NCBI GenBank assembly: GCA_910579075.1
Contig: CAJTSV010000040.1
Coordinates: forward strand, 1-29,474
Direction: 5' to 3'
DNA: 29,474 nucleotides
Origin: an uncultured Eubacterium sp.
Lineage (GTDB): Bacteria > Bacillota > Clostridia > Lachnospirales > Lachnospiraceae
Shown here piece by piece: positions 1 through 6,479 of this stretch. Each line of letters opens with the position of its first letter. Positions within the stretch are counted from its first letter, which is position 1. The position numbers were made by a program, and so were the translations under genes. Under the pieces are notes generated by a model. That model had not been told where the DNA came from. It did not search any database and saw nothing but the letters and a program-made list of their open reading frames with translations.

Positions 1-71
1 GGGTATTCAGTTTTAGCTGGCTGCAATTCTGCAAACCGGAACCTGTCGATATCTTTTACTTAAATATAATA

Positions 72-956
72 TCAAGTTCTTTTCTGCTTTACACAAACGA
101 TGACAGCCATCATAATCATTGGAATCATACTGATAATACCAATATATGCCGGGCCAAGGATTGCCATATCCGCATACTCAGGTTTCGTAAGATAAGCAAA
201 TATGGTAAATGCATTGGCTGCACCATGCATCAGTGATGGAAGCCAAATAGTTTCTGTCTTTTCATACACATAATCACACAAAATACCCATCATAACAGTA
301 AAGAGGCAGAATACAATCGGACCGAGTACCGGGGCTCCAATATATTCTTTGCCATACTCATAACCAGCAAAAATCATAACGGGCCAGTGCCAGGAACCCC
401 AAATTACACCACCCACGATACGTCCCTTAGTGACACCAAGTTTCTCCTTCAAATATGGATACAAAGCACCTCTCCAGCCGACTTCTTCACCTAATGCAGC
501 AAACATATTAAAAAATGGTGCAAATGTAATTGCCTGAATACTAGAAATCAGTATATAGATTGGGATTGTTAATCCTTGCGCTTCCATCTTTTCTAACGCA
601 GCATCTCCCATAAGTCCGCGCAAGGTCAAAAATTCAGAATCAAACGCCTTGGGAAAGATTATAAAAAACAAAACTCCGCCAATGATGCTTAGTAAAGCAG
701 GCATCCAAAGTGCAAAGAATACATATCGAATGTTACCCTTTAGATGCGGAACCCATCCCATGCCTTTTAATGGAATCCTTGCTATAAGTGCAGCCATGAA
801 AGGCATAAACATTGTTATCACCATAACAATACTAAATACCATTTGATTTCCGTTGCTGCTATAAATGATTGCAATAATTTCCAAAATCCATGCCAATCCA
901 AATGCTGCTATCATATATATCGTAAATTGTTTTCTGCTGATTGCTGTTTTTTCCAT
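72..956 (-). CDS. CPBP-family intramembrane metalloprotease (CAAX-protease-like)
   Basis: The 294-residue product is a polytopic membrane protein with hydrophobic stretches throughout. It carries the CPBP/Abi signature: paired glutamates in EEVGWRG (E157, E158, R162), a histidine in WGSWHW (H190), and a late histidine and asparagine in SLMHGAAN (H244, N248). In the family these residues sit inside the membrane and bind the catalytic metal. Members process prenylated proteins or peptides, or protect bacteriocin producers; the substrate here cannot be told. The ATG at 956 is preceded by an AAGGAGA ribosome site about 9 bases upstream. A TATAAT box on the minus strand (1016-1011) may be its -10 element, but its -35 is poor. 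It is a single gene with no bacteriocin precursor visible beside it. Confidence 0.9.
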   Translation of the reverse strand: MEKTAISRKQFTIYMIAAFGLAWILEIIAIIYSSNGNQMVFSIVMVITMFMPFMAALIARIPLKGMGWVPHLKGNIRYVFFALWMPALLSIIGGVLFFIIFPKAFDSEFLTLRGLMGDAALEKMEAQGLTIPIYILISSIQAITFAPFFNMFAALGEEVGWRGALYPYLKEKLGVTKGRIVGGVIWGSWHWPVMIFAGYEYGKEYIGAPVLGPIVFCLFTVMMGILCDYVYEKTETIWLPSLMHGAANAFTIFAYLTKPEYADMAILGPAYIGIISMIPMIMMAVIVCVKQKRT

Positions 957-1057
957 TATGAATGATCTCCTTTTTTGTATACTTCAAGACTCTGGATTTG
1001 TCGCTGCTCTATTATATATCCCTTTCCTCAAAAATGAAATAGATTTTTTTATACTTC

Positions 1058-1242
1058 CTATTCATCAAAACGAAACTTAAACAGGGCGGCGGCAAGCTCC
1101 CCATTGGTGAGGATAACTTTTTGACCGCATATCGTTATAGGGTATTCTTCATAGGGTGCTTCAAAATATTCGTCTGTTGTGCCTAAAGGGTAAAACTTTA
1201 TTTCTGTGAGGTATTGATCTTTCGTATTTCCTCCCGTGTCAT
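1058..1242 (-). pseudogene. Small frameshifted ORF, function unknown
   Basis: An ATG at 1242 has an AGGAGG ribosome site 6 bases upstream and begins MTREEIRKI, but that frame stops after 14 codons. Moving to the neighbouring frame gives a continuous, protein-like stretch of about 50 residues (QYLTEIKFYPLGTTDEYF, later TNGELAAALFKF) ending at 1058. The good ribosome site followed by a broken frame suggests a recently damaged small gene. I do not recognise the family. It resembles in size and style the small accessory genes of clostridial conjugative elements, but that is only an impression. A sequencing error at the frameshift is possible. Confidence 0.45.
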
Positions 1243-1406
1243 GTCTTACCTCCTGCTGATATTATAAAAAATCGTGATTCAAAAAACAATGGAGCAGCAT
1301 TTGATTTAGACTGAAAAGTTAAACCAACAGGAAACTTTTCTGCTCAAAACTTTTTTGCGGATATATTTTTAAGAATATAGGAATGAGGGGGATTCCATAG
1401 CCAGTT

Positions 1407-1574
1407 ATGTACATTTCCATCATGCTTGTCTTTTGGTCATCCGCTGTTTCTGCCGCCTGCCGGAAGCACCTTGCCGATGAAATCCGGCTTGCCATGGACG
1501 CAGGGCAGTGGGTGGAATCCATACAGGAATATAAGGACACCACCGAACTGGACGCTTCCACCTATGGAAGCTGA
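1407..1574 (+). pseudogene. Orphan coding remnant (about 55 codons)
   Basis: An open frame from ATG 1407 ends at TGA 1572-1574. Its last 35 residues (for example KHLADEIRLAMDAGQWVES) look like an amphipathic, real protein tail, while the first 15 look random. No ribosome site is seen before either possible ATG (1407 or 1422). I read it as the 3' end of a gene whose front was lost. The family is not recognised. The stretch 1243-1600 otherwise holds nothing I can name. Confidence 0.3.
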
Positions 1575-1592
1575 CGTATAAGCTGACGTATA
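1569..1592. repeat. Perfect 12-bp tandem duplication
   Basis: AGCTGACGTATA occurs twice head to tail (1569-1580 and 1581-1592), between the end of the coding remnant and the ilvN promoter. It may be a scar of an insertion or excision, or a regulator site just upstream of the -35 box; neither can be shown from sequence. Confidence 0.6.
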
Positions 1593-1604
1593 AAGAAAAA
1601 TGCA

Positions 1605-1632
1605 TTGACATTCCCGCTGAATGTGCTAGAAT
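1605..1632 (+). promoter_or_regulatory. Sigma-A-type promoter of ilvNC
   Basis: A perfect TTGACA (1605-1610) is followed after 16 bases by TAGAAT (1627-1632). Transcription would begin near 1638-1640, leaving a leader of about 40 bases before the ATG at 1680. The leader is too short for a T-box or a leader-peptide attenuator, so control would have to act at or upstream of the promoter. Confidence 0.8.
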
Positions 1633-1679
1633 AAAGCATGTGTGAGTATAACAGTTCAGGAAAAAGGATGGTTATCACA

Positions 1680-2180
1680 ATGAGAAAACAAGCATTATCA
1701 CTAATCGTAGAAAATACTTCCAGCGTGTTAAGCCACGTTTCCGGCCTGTTCAGCAGGCGCGGCTACAATATAGACAGCATTTCCGCAGGCGTGACGGCAG
1801 ACCCGAGGTATACAAGGATTACGATTGTATCAAGCGGGGACAGGCTGATTTTAGAGCAGATTGAAAACCAGCTTGCAAAGCTGGAAGATGTTTTGGACAT
1901 TAAAAAACTGGAAGCAGGAAGCTCTGTTACAAGGGAGCTGATTTTAGTCAAGCTGCGCGTGCAGGAATCCAGCCGCCAGGAAATTTTAAGCGTGATAGAG
2001 ATTTTCCGCGGAAAAGTCGTGGATGTCACGCGTGATTCGATGGTTATTGAGCTGACAGGACACCAGGACAAGCTGAGTGCATTTTTAGACCTGGTGTCCG
2101 GCTTTGAAATACTTGAACTTGCTAGAACCGGAATAACTGGCTTGACCAGAGGTTCTTCCGATGTTACATATTTAGAATAA
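1680..2180 (+). CDS. ilvN: Acetolactate synthase, small (regulatory) subunit
   Basis: This 166-residue protein is the regulatory partner of acetolactate synthase, the first common enzyme of valine, leucine and isoleucine synthesis. It activates the large subunit and carries feedback inhibition by valine. The N-terminal ACT domain (about residues 3-75) shows the family signature VENTSSVLSHVSGLFSRRGY and IDSIS; the rest matches the small-subunit C-terminal domain. Earlier in-frame ATGs exist at 1638 and 1668, but 1638 coincides with the predicted transcription start and 1668 sits directly against the AAAAAGG ribosome site. The ATG at 1680 also matches the usual family start. ilvC follows 17 bases later, so the two are co-transcribed. 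No ilvB large subunit is next to it. Confidence 0.93.
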   Translation: MRKQALSLIVENTSSVLSHVSGLFSRRGYNIDSISAGVTADPRYTRITIVSSGDRLILEQIENQLAKLEDVLDIKKLEAGSSVTRELILVKLRVQESSRQEILSVIEIFRGKVVDVTRDSMVIELTGHQDKLSAFLDLVSGFEILELARTGITGLTRGSSDVTYLE

Positions 2181-2197
2181 TTTCAGGAGGCTAAACA

Positions 2198-3220
2198 ATG
2201 GCAAACAAAATTTATTATCAGGAAGACTGTAACCTTTCGCTGTTAGAAGGAAAGACAATTGCAATCATTGGCTATGGCAGCCAGGGACATGCACATGCGC
2301 TGAATTTAAAAGATTCCGGGTGCAATGTCATTATCGGCTTATATGAAGGCAGCAAGTCGAAGGCGAAAGCAGAATCACAGGGACTGAAGGTTTATAATAC
2401 GGCAGAAGCCGCAAAGCTGGCTGATATCATTATGATTCTGATTAATGATGAAAAGCAGGCAGATATGTATAAAAATGAGATTGAGCCGAATCTGGAGCCA
2501 GGCAATATGTTAATGTTCGCACATGGCTTTAACATCAATTACGGAACTATCGTGCCGCCAAAGGATGTAGACGTAACAATGATTGCACCAAAGGGACCGG
2601 GTCATACCGTGCGTTCCGAATACCAGGAAGGAAAAGGCGTTCCATGCCTGGTAGCCGTAGAGCAGGATGCAACCGGAAAAGCGCTTGACTTAGCGCTTGC
2701 TTATGCACTGGGAATCGGCGGCGCAAGAGCCGGTGTTTTGGAAACCACCTTCCGTGTAGAGACAGAAACAGACCTGTTCGGCGAGCAGGCCGTATTATGC
2801 GGCGGCGTATGTGCGCTGATGCAGGCAGGCTTTGAGACATTAATTGAAGCAGGCTATGACCCGAGAAATGCATATTTCGAGTGCATCCATGAAATGAAGC
2901 TGATTGTAGACCTGATTTACCAGTCCGGCTTTGAAGGCATGCGCTATTCGATTTCCAATACGGCAGAATATGGCGATTATGTAACCGGCCCGAAGATTAT
3001 TACCGATGATACCAAGGCAGCCATGAAGAAAATCCTGGCTGACATTCAGGACGGTTCTTTTGCAAAAGAATTCCTTCTGGATATGTCCGGGGCTGGACGC
3101 CAGGTTCATTTCAAGATGATGAGAAAGAAAGCCGCAGAGCATCCGGCAGAGCAGGTCGGCAAGGAAGTACGCAAGCTTTACAGCTGGAATGACGAAAACA
3201 GCAAGCTGATTAATAACTAA
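2198..3220 (+). CDS. ilvC: Ketol-acid reductoisomerase (class I)
   Basis: IlvC converts 2-acetolactate or 2-aceto-2-hydroxybutyrate to the 2,3-dihydroxy acids by an Mg-dependent methyl or ethyl shift and NAD(P)H reduction. At 340 residues it has the short class I length. The Rossmann fold shows GYGSQG (25-30), the catalytic histidine is in AHGF (H109), and the metal and substrate residues are seen in the C-terminal knotted domain: D192 and E196 in TDLFGEQ, E228 and E232 in ECIHE, and S253. The cofactor loop around residues 48-56 has several serines and lysines, which favours NADPH. An AGGAGG site lies 7 bases before the ATG. It is the second gene of the ilvNC unit. Confidence 0.97.
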   Translation: MANKIYYQEDCNLSLLEGKTIAIIGYGSQGHAHALNLKDSGCNVIIGLYEGSKSKAKAESQGLKVYNTAEAAKLADIIMILINDEKQADMYKNEIEPNLEPGNMLMFAHGFNINYGTIVPPKDVDVTMIAPKGPGHTVRSEYQEGKGVPCLVAVEQDATGKALDLALAYALGIGGARAGVLETTFRVETETDLFGEQAVLCGGVCALMQAGFETLIEAGYDPRNAYFECIHEMKLIVDLIYQSGFEGMRYSISNTAEYGDYVTGPKIITDDTKAAMKKILADIQDGSFAKEFLLDMSGAGRQVHFKMMRKKAAEHPAEQVGKEVRKLYSWNDENSKLINN

Positions 3221-3312
3221 TGGCTGTGTAATCTGCAACTGGGGACAGTTTCTGTTTTTGCAGGATTTGAAGGCTGCATACAGGATATTGGCGGGGGAGT
3301 GAACGCTGTTTC

Positions 3313-3340
3313 AAGGAAATGGCTTCCCTTCCTTATTTTT
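3313..3340 (+). terminator. Possible weak terminator after ilvC
   Basis: AAGGAA (3313-3318) can pair with TTCCTT (3329-3334) across a 10-base loop, followed by A and five T (3336-3340). The stem is only 6 bp and AT-rich, so this is tentative, but it lies just before the next promoter. Confidence 0.35.
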
Positions 3341-3342
3341 GT

Positions 3343-3371
3343 TTGAAAGATGGAGCAGAATCGGTTATACT
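3343..3371 (+). promoter_or_regulatory. Promoter of the small-protein cassette
   Basis: TTGAAA (3343-3348) and TATACT (3366-3371) are spaced by exactly 17 bases. Transcription would start near 3378, about 30 bases before the first gene of the three-gene cassette. Confidence 0.7.
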
Positions 3372-3406
3372 ATTAAAAAGAAATGCACAGAGGGTGAAAT
3401 GCAGCG

Positions 3407-3694
3407 ATGAATTATGCAATATTAAGTAATGAAAACGGGTATACGGTATTTCGGCATGGAACCTGTACAATCCGTTTTAAAGCTCCCTATTCATTAGAAT
3501 ATTACAGTTCTATTAAAGAGTGGAATCATGGTTATCTGGTAGTAATGGCAAAATACAGGCAAAATCAGCAGGAGGAAGAAGAATATATTGATTTGGTTCC
3601 GATTCTTGAAAATCTGTATTTTGATGCGGATGCTTTTCTTTCACCAATTAAGGAGGTGAGGTTAGAAAGTGACAGATATAAAAAAAGCAGCTGA
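3407..3694 (+). CDS. Small protein, possibly DUF2442-like
   Basis: A 95-residue soluble protein with no signal or membrane segment. The N-terminal half is rich in beta-type sequence (TVFRHGTCTIRFKAPYS). The second half has an acidic run EEEE followed by YIDLVPILENLYFDADAF, which by eye recalls DUF2442 proteins (a strand, then Asp-x-x-Pro-hydrophobic, then a short helix). That match is weak and unconfirmed. It is the first of three co-directional small genes behind a clear promoter and overlaps the second by 26 bases. DUF2442 genes are often found next to DUF4160 genes in toxin-antitoxin-like pairs, and a DUF4160-like gene is third here. Confidence 0.75.
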   Translation: MNYAILSNENGYTVFRHGTCTIRFKAPYSLEYYSSIKEWNHGYLVVMAKYRQNQQEEEEYIDLVPILENLYFDADAFLSPIKEVRLESDRYKKSS

Positions 3695-3890
3695 TGAAGC
3701 AGACATGATTATTAATGGGTATGCTTTCCGATGCTGCAGCGAAGGATTTCGGGTTCTTAATCTAAACCGTCCAGACAGGGCAGCGGTATTTTCTGTTAAT
3801 GGTGATATGCTCGAGACAAGCATGGATGATATAGAACTTGGCATTGTTGATGATTATTTAAAAGAAAACCGAAAGTATATGGAGGATTGA
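3669..3890 (+). CDS. Small hypothetical protein (73 aa)
   Basis: A 73-residue acidic soluble protein starting at a GTG that lies inside the previous gene. An AAGGAGG site 12 bases upstream of the GTG (3650-3656) is strong though a little distant, which supports this start and argues for translational coupling. The N-terminus is a likely helix (IKKAADEADMIINGYAF) and the C-terminus is acidic with a helical tail. I do not recognise the family. Its position between the DUF2442-like and DUF4160-like genes suggests that it belongs to the same module. Confidence 0.75.
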   Translation: MTDIKKAADEADMIINGYAFRCCSEGFRVLNLNRPDRAAVFSVNGDMLETSMDDIELGIVDDYLKENRKYMED

Positions 3891-3891
3891 C

Positions 3892-4170
3892 ATGCCAAAG
3901 TTTTATGAATTCAAGGTGGCTGGATATTATTTGTATTTTACATCATTTTGTATCGTTGAATGCATGCATGTTCATGCAAGTGACAGCAGGCTGACGGAAG
4001 CTGGTTCAGCAAAATTTTTTGTAAAAAAGAATGGAACATCTGTGTTAAAAAATCCGGGAGTTCTGAATGAGCGTGAAATTCGTAAAATTCAGGATTTTAT
4101 CAGACAGCATTATAAAGAAATGTACCGGAAATGGGCAGAATACAGTCAGGAAGGATTTTATAGAGACTGA
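3892..4170 (+). CDS. DUF4160-like small protein
   Basis: The 92-residue product follows the DUF4160 layout: an opening MPKFYEFKVAGYYLYF, a histidine pair in CMHVHASD, a strand ending in AKFFV, then a C-terminal helical half with EREIRKIQDFIRQHYKEMY and a Trp-Ala-Glu-Tyr segment. In the family this arrangement (xxHVH, AKFW, ELRxI, W) is conserved, but the biochemical role is not established; some members are listed as putative toxin or antitoxin partners. A GGAGG site lies 6 bases before the ATG, and the previous stop is only one base away. It ends the cassette; no terminator is obvious after it. Confidence 0.75.
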   Translation: MPKFYEFKVAGYYLYFTSFCIVECMHVHASDSRLTEAGSAKFFVKKNGTSVLKNPGVLNEREIRKIQDFIRQHYKEMYRKWAEYSQEGFYRD

Positions 4171-4228
4171 TTAACATTTTGCAGATAAATTTAGCAGGTG
4201 TTTTGTTAGAAAGAAGGGAGATGGAACT

Positions 4229-5440
4229 ATGAAAAAGAAAATGTTAAGCACATTTTTATGTATTGCGGTATCGCTGGCGGTGTTTGCCGGGTGCGGGCCG
4301 GGCAGTGAAACGGAAAAGGGCGGGGAAAAGGATTCCGGGCCAGATACATCCAGTGAGAAAGACCCTGCAAAAGATACAGGCAGCGGGGAAGCTGCTGATA
4401 CAAAAACCGATGACGGCGAAGCGGGCGGGACTTCTGACGGCGGGAAAAAGATTGCGCTGTCCATGCCGTCACAGTCCCAGCAGCGCTGGAGCTTTGATGC
4501 GGCAAATATGAAAAAGGAACTGGAAGCAAAGGGCTATTCGGTCGATGTGCAGTTTGCCGAAGATGACCCGGCGAAACAGGCGGAGCAAATCGAACAGATG
4601 ATTGCAGCACAGGCAGACTGCCTGGTTATTGCGGCCACAGAACCAGGAGAGCTGGCGGCAGCGGCAGATGCAGCCAAAAGTGCCGGCATTCCGGTTATCG
4701 CATACGACAGGCTGATTATGGACACGGATGCTGTTTATTATTACGTTTCGTTTGACAATAAAGGCACCGGCACGATGATTGGCAAGACCATTGCAGAAAA
4801 AGCCGGGCTGGATAATCTGGCGGATGGGGAATATAAAACGATTGAGTTTTTTATGGGCTCTGCGGATGATAAAAATGCAAGGCTTGTGTATAACGGGCTG
4901 ATGGAAGTCCTGCAGCCGTATCTGGACAGTGGCAGGCTGATATGCAGGACAGAACGGACTTCGTTTGACGATACAAGCATTAAGGAATGGTCGCCGGAAA
5001 AGGCACAGCAGCGGTGTGAGGATTACCTTGCAGGGTATTATACAGAGGAAGAACTGGACATCTGTGCAGCAGCCTCGGACGGGCTTGCATCCGGCTGCAT
5101 CCGTGCCATGCAGTCGGCGGGCTATACGGCGTCAAACTGGCCGGTTATTTCCGGGCAGGACTGTGAGCTGGATGCCTGCAAAAATATTCTGGATGGCACA
5201 CAGTCGTTTTCCATATACAAGGATTCCCGCGTGCTGGCACAGAAATGCGCTGCCATGGTGGAAGCTGTTTTAAACGGGACTGAGGCAGAAATCAACGATA
5301 CTGAACAGTATGACAACAACAAGCTTATTGTTCCGGCTTACCTGTGCACGCCGCAGGCAGTTGATAAAGACAACCTGAAAGAAGTGCTGGTGGACGGCGG
5401 CTATTATACGCAGGAGCAGATAGACGCAGCAGAGTCATAA
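4229..5440 (+). CDS. Sugar ABC transporter substrate-binding lipoprotein (ChvE/XylF-like)
   Basis: A 403-residue exported lipoprotein. The signal peptide MKKKMLSTFLCIAVSL ends in a lipobox with Cys22 (VFAGC). Residues 23-72 are a low-complexity linker of Gly, Ser, Asp, Glu and Lys, then a type I periplasmic-binding fold runs to the end. AYDRLI, YYVSFDN and the late SGQDCELDACK resemble ChvE/XylF proteins, which bind aldoses such as xylose, glucose, galactose or arabinose for an ABC importer. No ATPase or permease for sugar uptake is adjacent, so it must work with components elsewhere or as a sensor. A GGGAG site is 8 bases before the ATG. A strong hairpin terminator follows. Confidence 0.9.
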   Translation: MKKKMLSTFLCIAVSLAVFAGCGPGSETEKGGEKDSGPDTSSEKDPAKDTGSGEAADTKTDDGEAGGTSDGGKKIALSMPSQSQQRWSFDAANMKKELEAKGYSVDVQFAEDDPAKQAEQIEQMIAAQADCLVIAATEPGELAAAADAAKSAGIPVIAYDRLIMDTDAVYYYVSFDNKGTGTMIGKTIAEKAGLDNLADGEYKTIEFFMGSADDKNARLVYNGLMEVLQPYLDSGRLICRTERTSFDDTSIKEWSPEKAQQRCEDYLAGYYTEEELDICAAASDGLASGCIRAMQSAGYTASNWPVISGQDCELDACKNILDGTQSFSIYKDSRVLAQKCAAMVEAVLNGTEAEINDTEQYDNNKLIVPAYLCTPQAVDKDNLKEVLVDGGYYTQEQIDAAES

Positions 5441-5506
5441 ACACAGATAGCAGGATTTTATAGTTTGATGTGATAATGACAATGCCTGTAATGGCAATAC
5501 GGAAAG

Positions 5507-5549
5507 GCAGGAAAAACGGACATGATTACAGCCGTTTTTCCTGCTTTTT
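5507..5549 (+). terminator. Rho-independent terminator after the sugar-binding protein
   Basis: GCAGGAAAAACGG (5507-5519) pairs perfectly with its reverse complement (5532-5544) across a 12-base loop and runs into five T (5545-5549). The 3' arm lies inside the last codons of the converging LysR gene, so the same sequence codes protein on one strand and terminates on the other. On the minus strand the hairpin is followed by only a few U, so it is mainly a plus-strand terminator. Confidence 0.88.
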
Positions 5550-6437
5550 ATGATAAAAAGAAAGAAACTGCTCCAGCGGTTTATCACTGCTGCGCTGCGT
5601 CTGGCAGACAAATCCAATCCGGCGCTGTGCAACCGGGGCGGGCAGCGGTATCTCGACAAAAGAGCCGTCTGCCAGCTCCGGCTCAACAAACTGGCGTATG
5701 ACGCATGCGACGCCAAGCCCGATTTTGGCAAATTCAATGAGCAAATCCATGGAAGAAGCTTCAATGCACTCCTGCACGGAAATCTGGTTTTTCAGCAGGT
5801 ATTCATCAATATACTGCCTGGATATGTTGTGCTTGTCTAACAGCATCAGGGAGCAGTTTTGCAGAATGCCATATTCCGGCACGCCGCGTTCCCTGAGCTG
5901 GTTTAAATACGGCCTGGCAGCGACAAATACATCCTCGATATCCGAAATATAATCAAAAAACAGCGTGTGCGGCAGTTCATAGCAGCCCATTCCGGCCAGC
6001 CCGATGTCCAGCCGGTCGTCTGCAAGCAGGCGCAGCGTTTCACTGGTTGACTGGCAGGCAATGGAAATCGTAATGTGCGGATATTCCCGGACAAAATCCT
6101 TTAAATAGGGGAGCAGCACATACCGGCAGAGCGTCGCGCTGACACCGATGCGCAGATGCCCGATGCCAAGCCCGGCTGCACGCCGGACTTTTTCTTCCCC
6201 CACAGAGAGCGTATCAATGGCGGATTTGACATGCTGGTATAGCAGCTGTCCTTCCCCGGTCAGGGAAACTCCGCGCGGGCCACGCAAAAACAGCCTGCAG
6301 CCCAGGTTTTCTTCCAGCTTTTGGATGGATTTGCTGACTGCGGGCTGGCTGATAAACAGCCGGGCTGCGGCCCTGGAAATATTGCCGCATTCGGCAACCG
6401 TATAAAAAATATGGTAGGATGATAATGCCTGTTCCAT
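5526..6437 (-). CDS. LysR-family transcriptional regulator
   Basis: A 303-residue LysR regulator. Residues 1-62 form the winged helix-turn-helix (YHIFYTVAECGNISRAA, then ISQPAVSKSIQKLEENLG and LFLRGPRG). Residues about 90-300 are the substrate-binding domain that senses a small effector. AAAGGAG lies 4 bases before the ATG. It is transcribed leftward 42 bases after topB. No divergent target gene is next to it, so the regulon cannot be inferred; the sugar-binding lipoprotein converges on it rather than diverging, which is not the usual LysR-target layout. Confidence 0.93.
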   Translation of the reverse strand: MEQALSSYHIFYTVAECGNISRAAARLFISQPAVSKSIQKLEENLGCRLFLRGPRGVSLTGEGQLLYQHVKSAIDTLSVGEEKVRRAAGLGIGHLRIGVSATLCRYVLLPYLKDFVREYPHITISIACQSTSETLRLLADDRLDIGLAGMGCYELPHTLFFDYISDIEDVFVAARPYLNQLRERGVPEYGILQNCSLMLLDKHNISRQYIDEYLLKNQISVQECIEASSMDLLIEFAKIGLGVACVIRQFVEPELADGSFVEIPLPAPVAQRRIGFVCQTQRSSDKPLEQFLSFYHKKQEKRL

Positions 6438-6452
6438 AATTCTCCTTTGTCA

Positions 6453-6474
6453 TGCCCGGGTATCTGTCCGGGCA
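6453..6474 (-). other. Intergenic hairpin between topB and the LysR gene
   Basis: TGCCCGG (6453-6459) and CCGGGCA (6468-6474) form a 7-bp GC-rich stem with an 8-base loop. No T-run follows on the minus strand, and the LysR ribosome site begins about 7 bases later. It may be a weak terminator, an mRNA-stability hairpin or an operator. Confidence 0.5.
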
Positions 6475-6479
6475 CCTGT

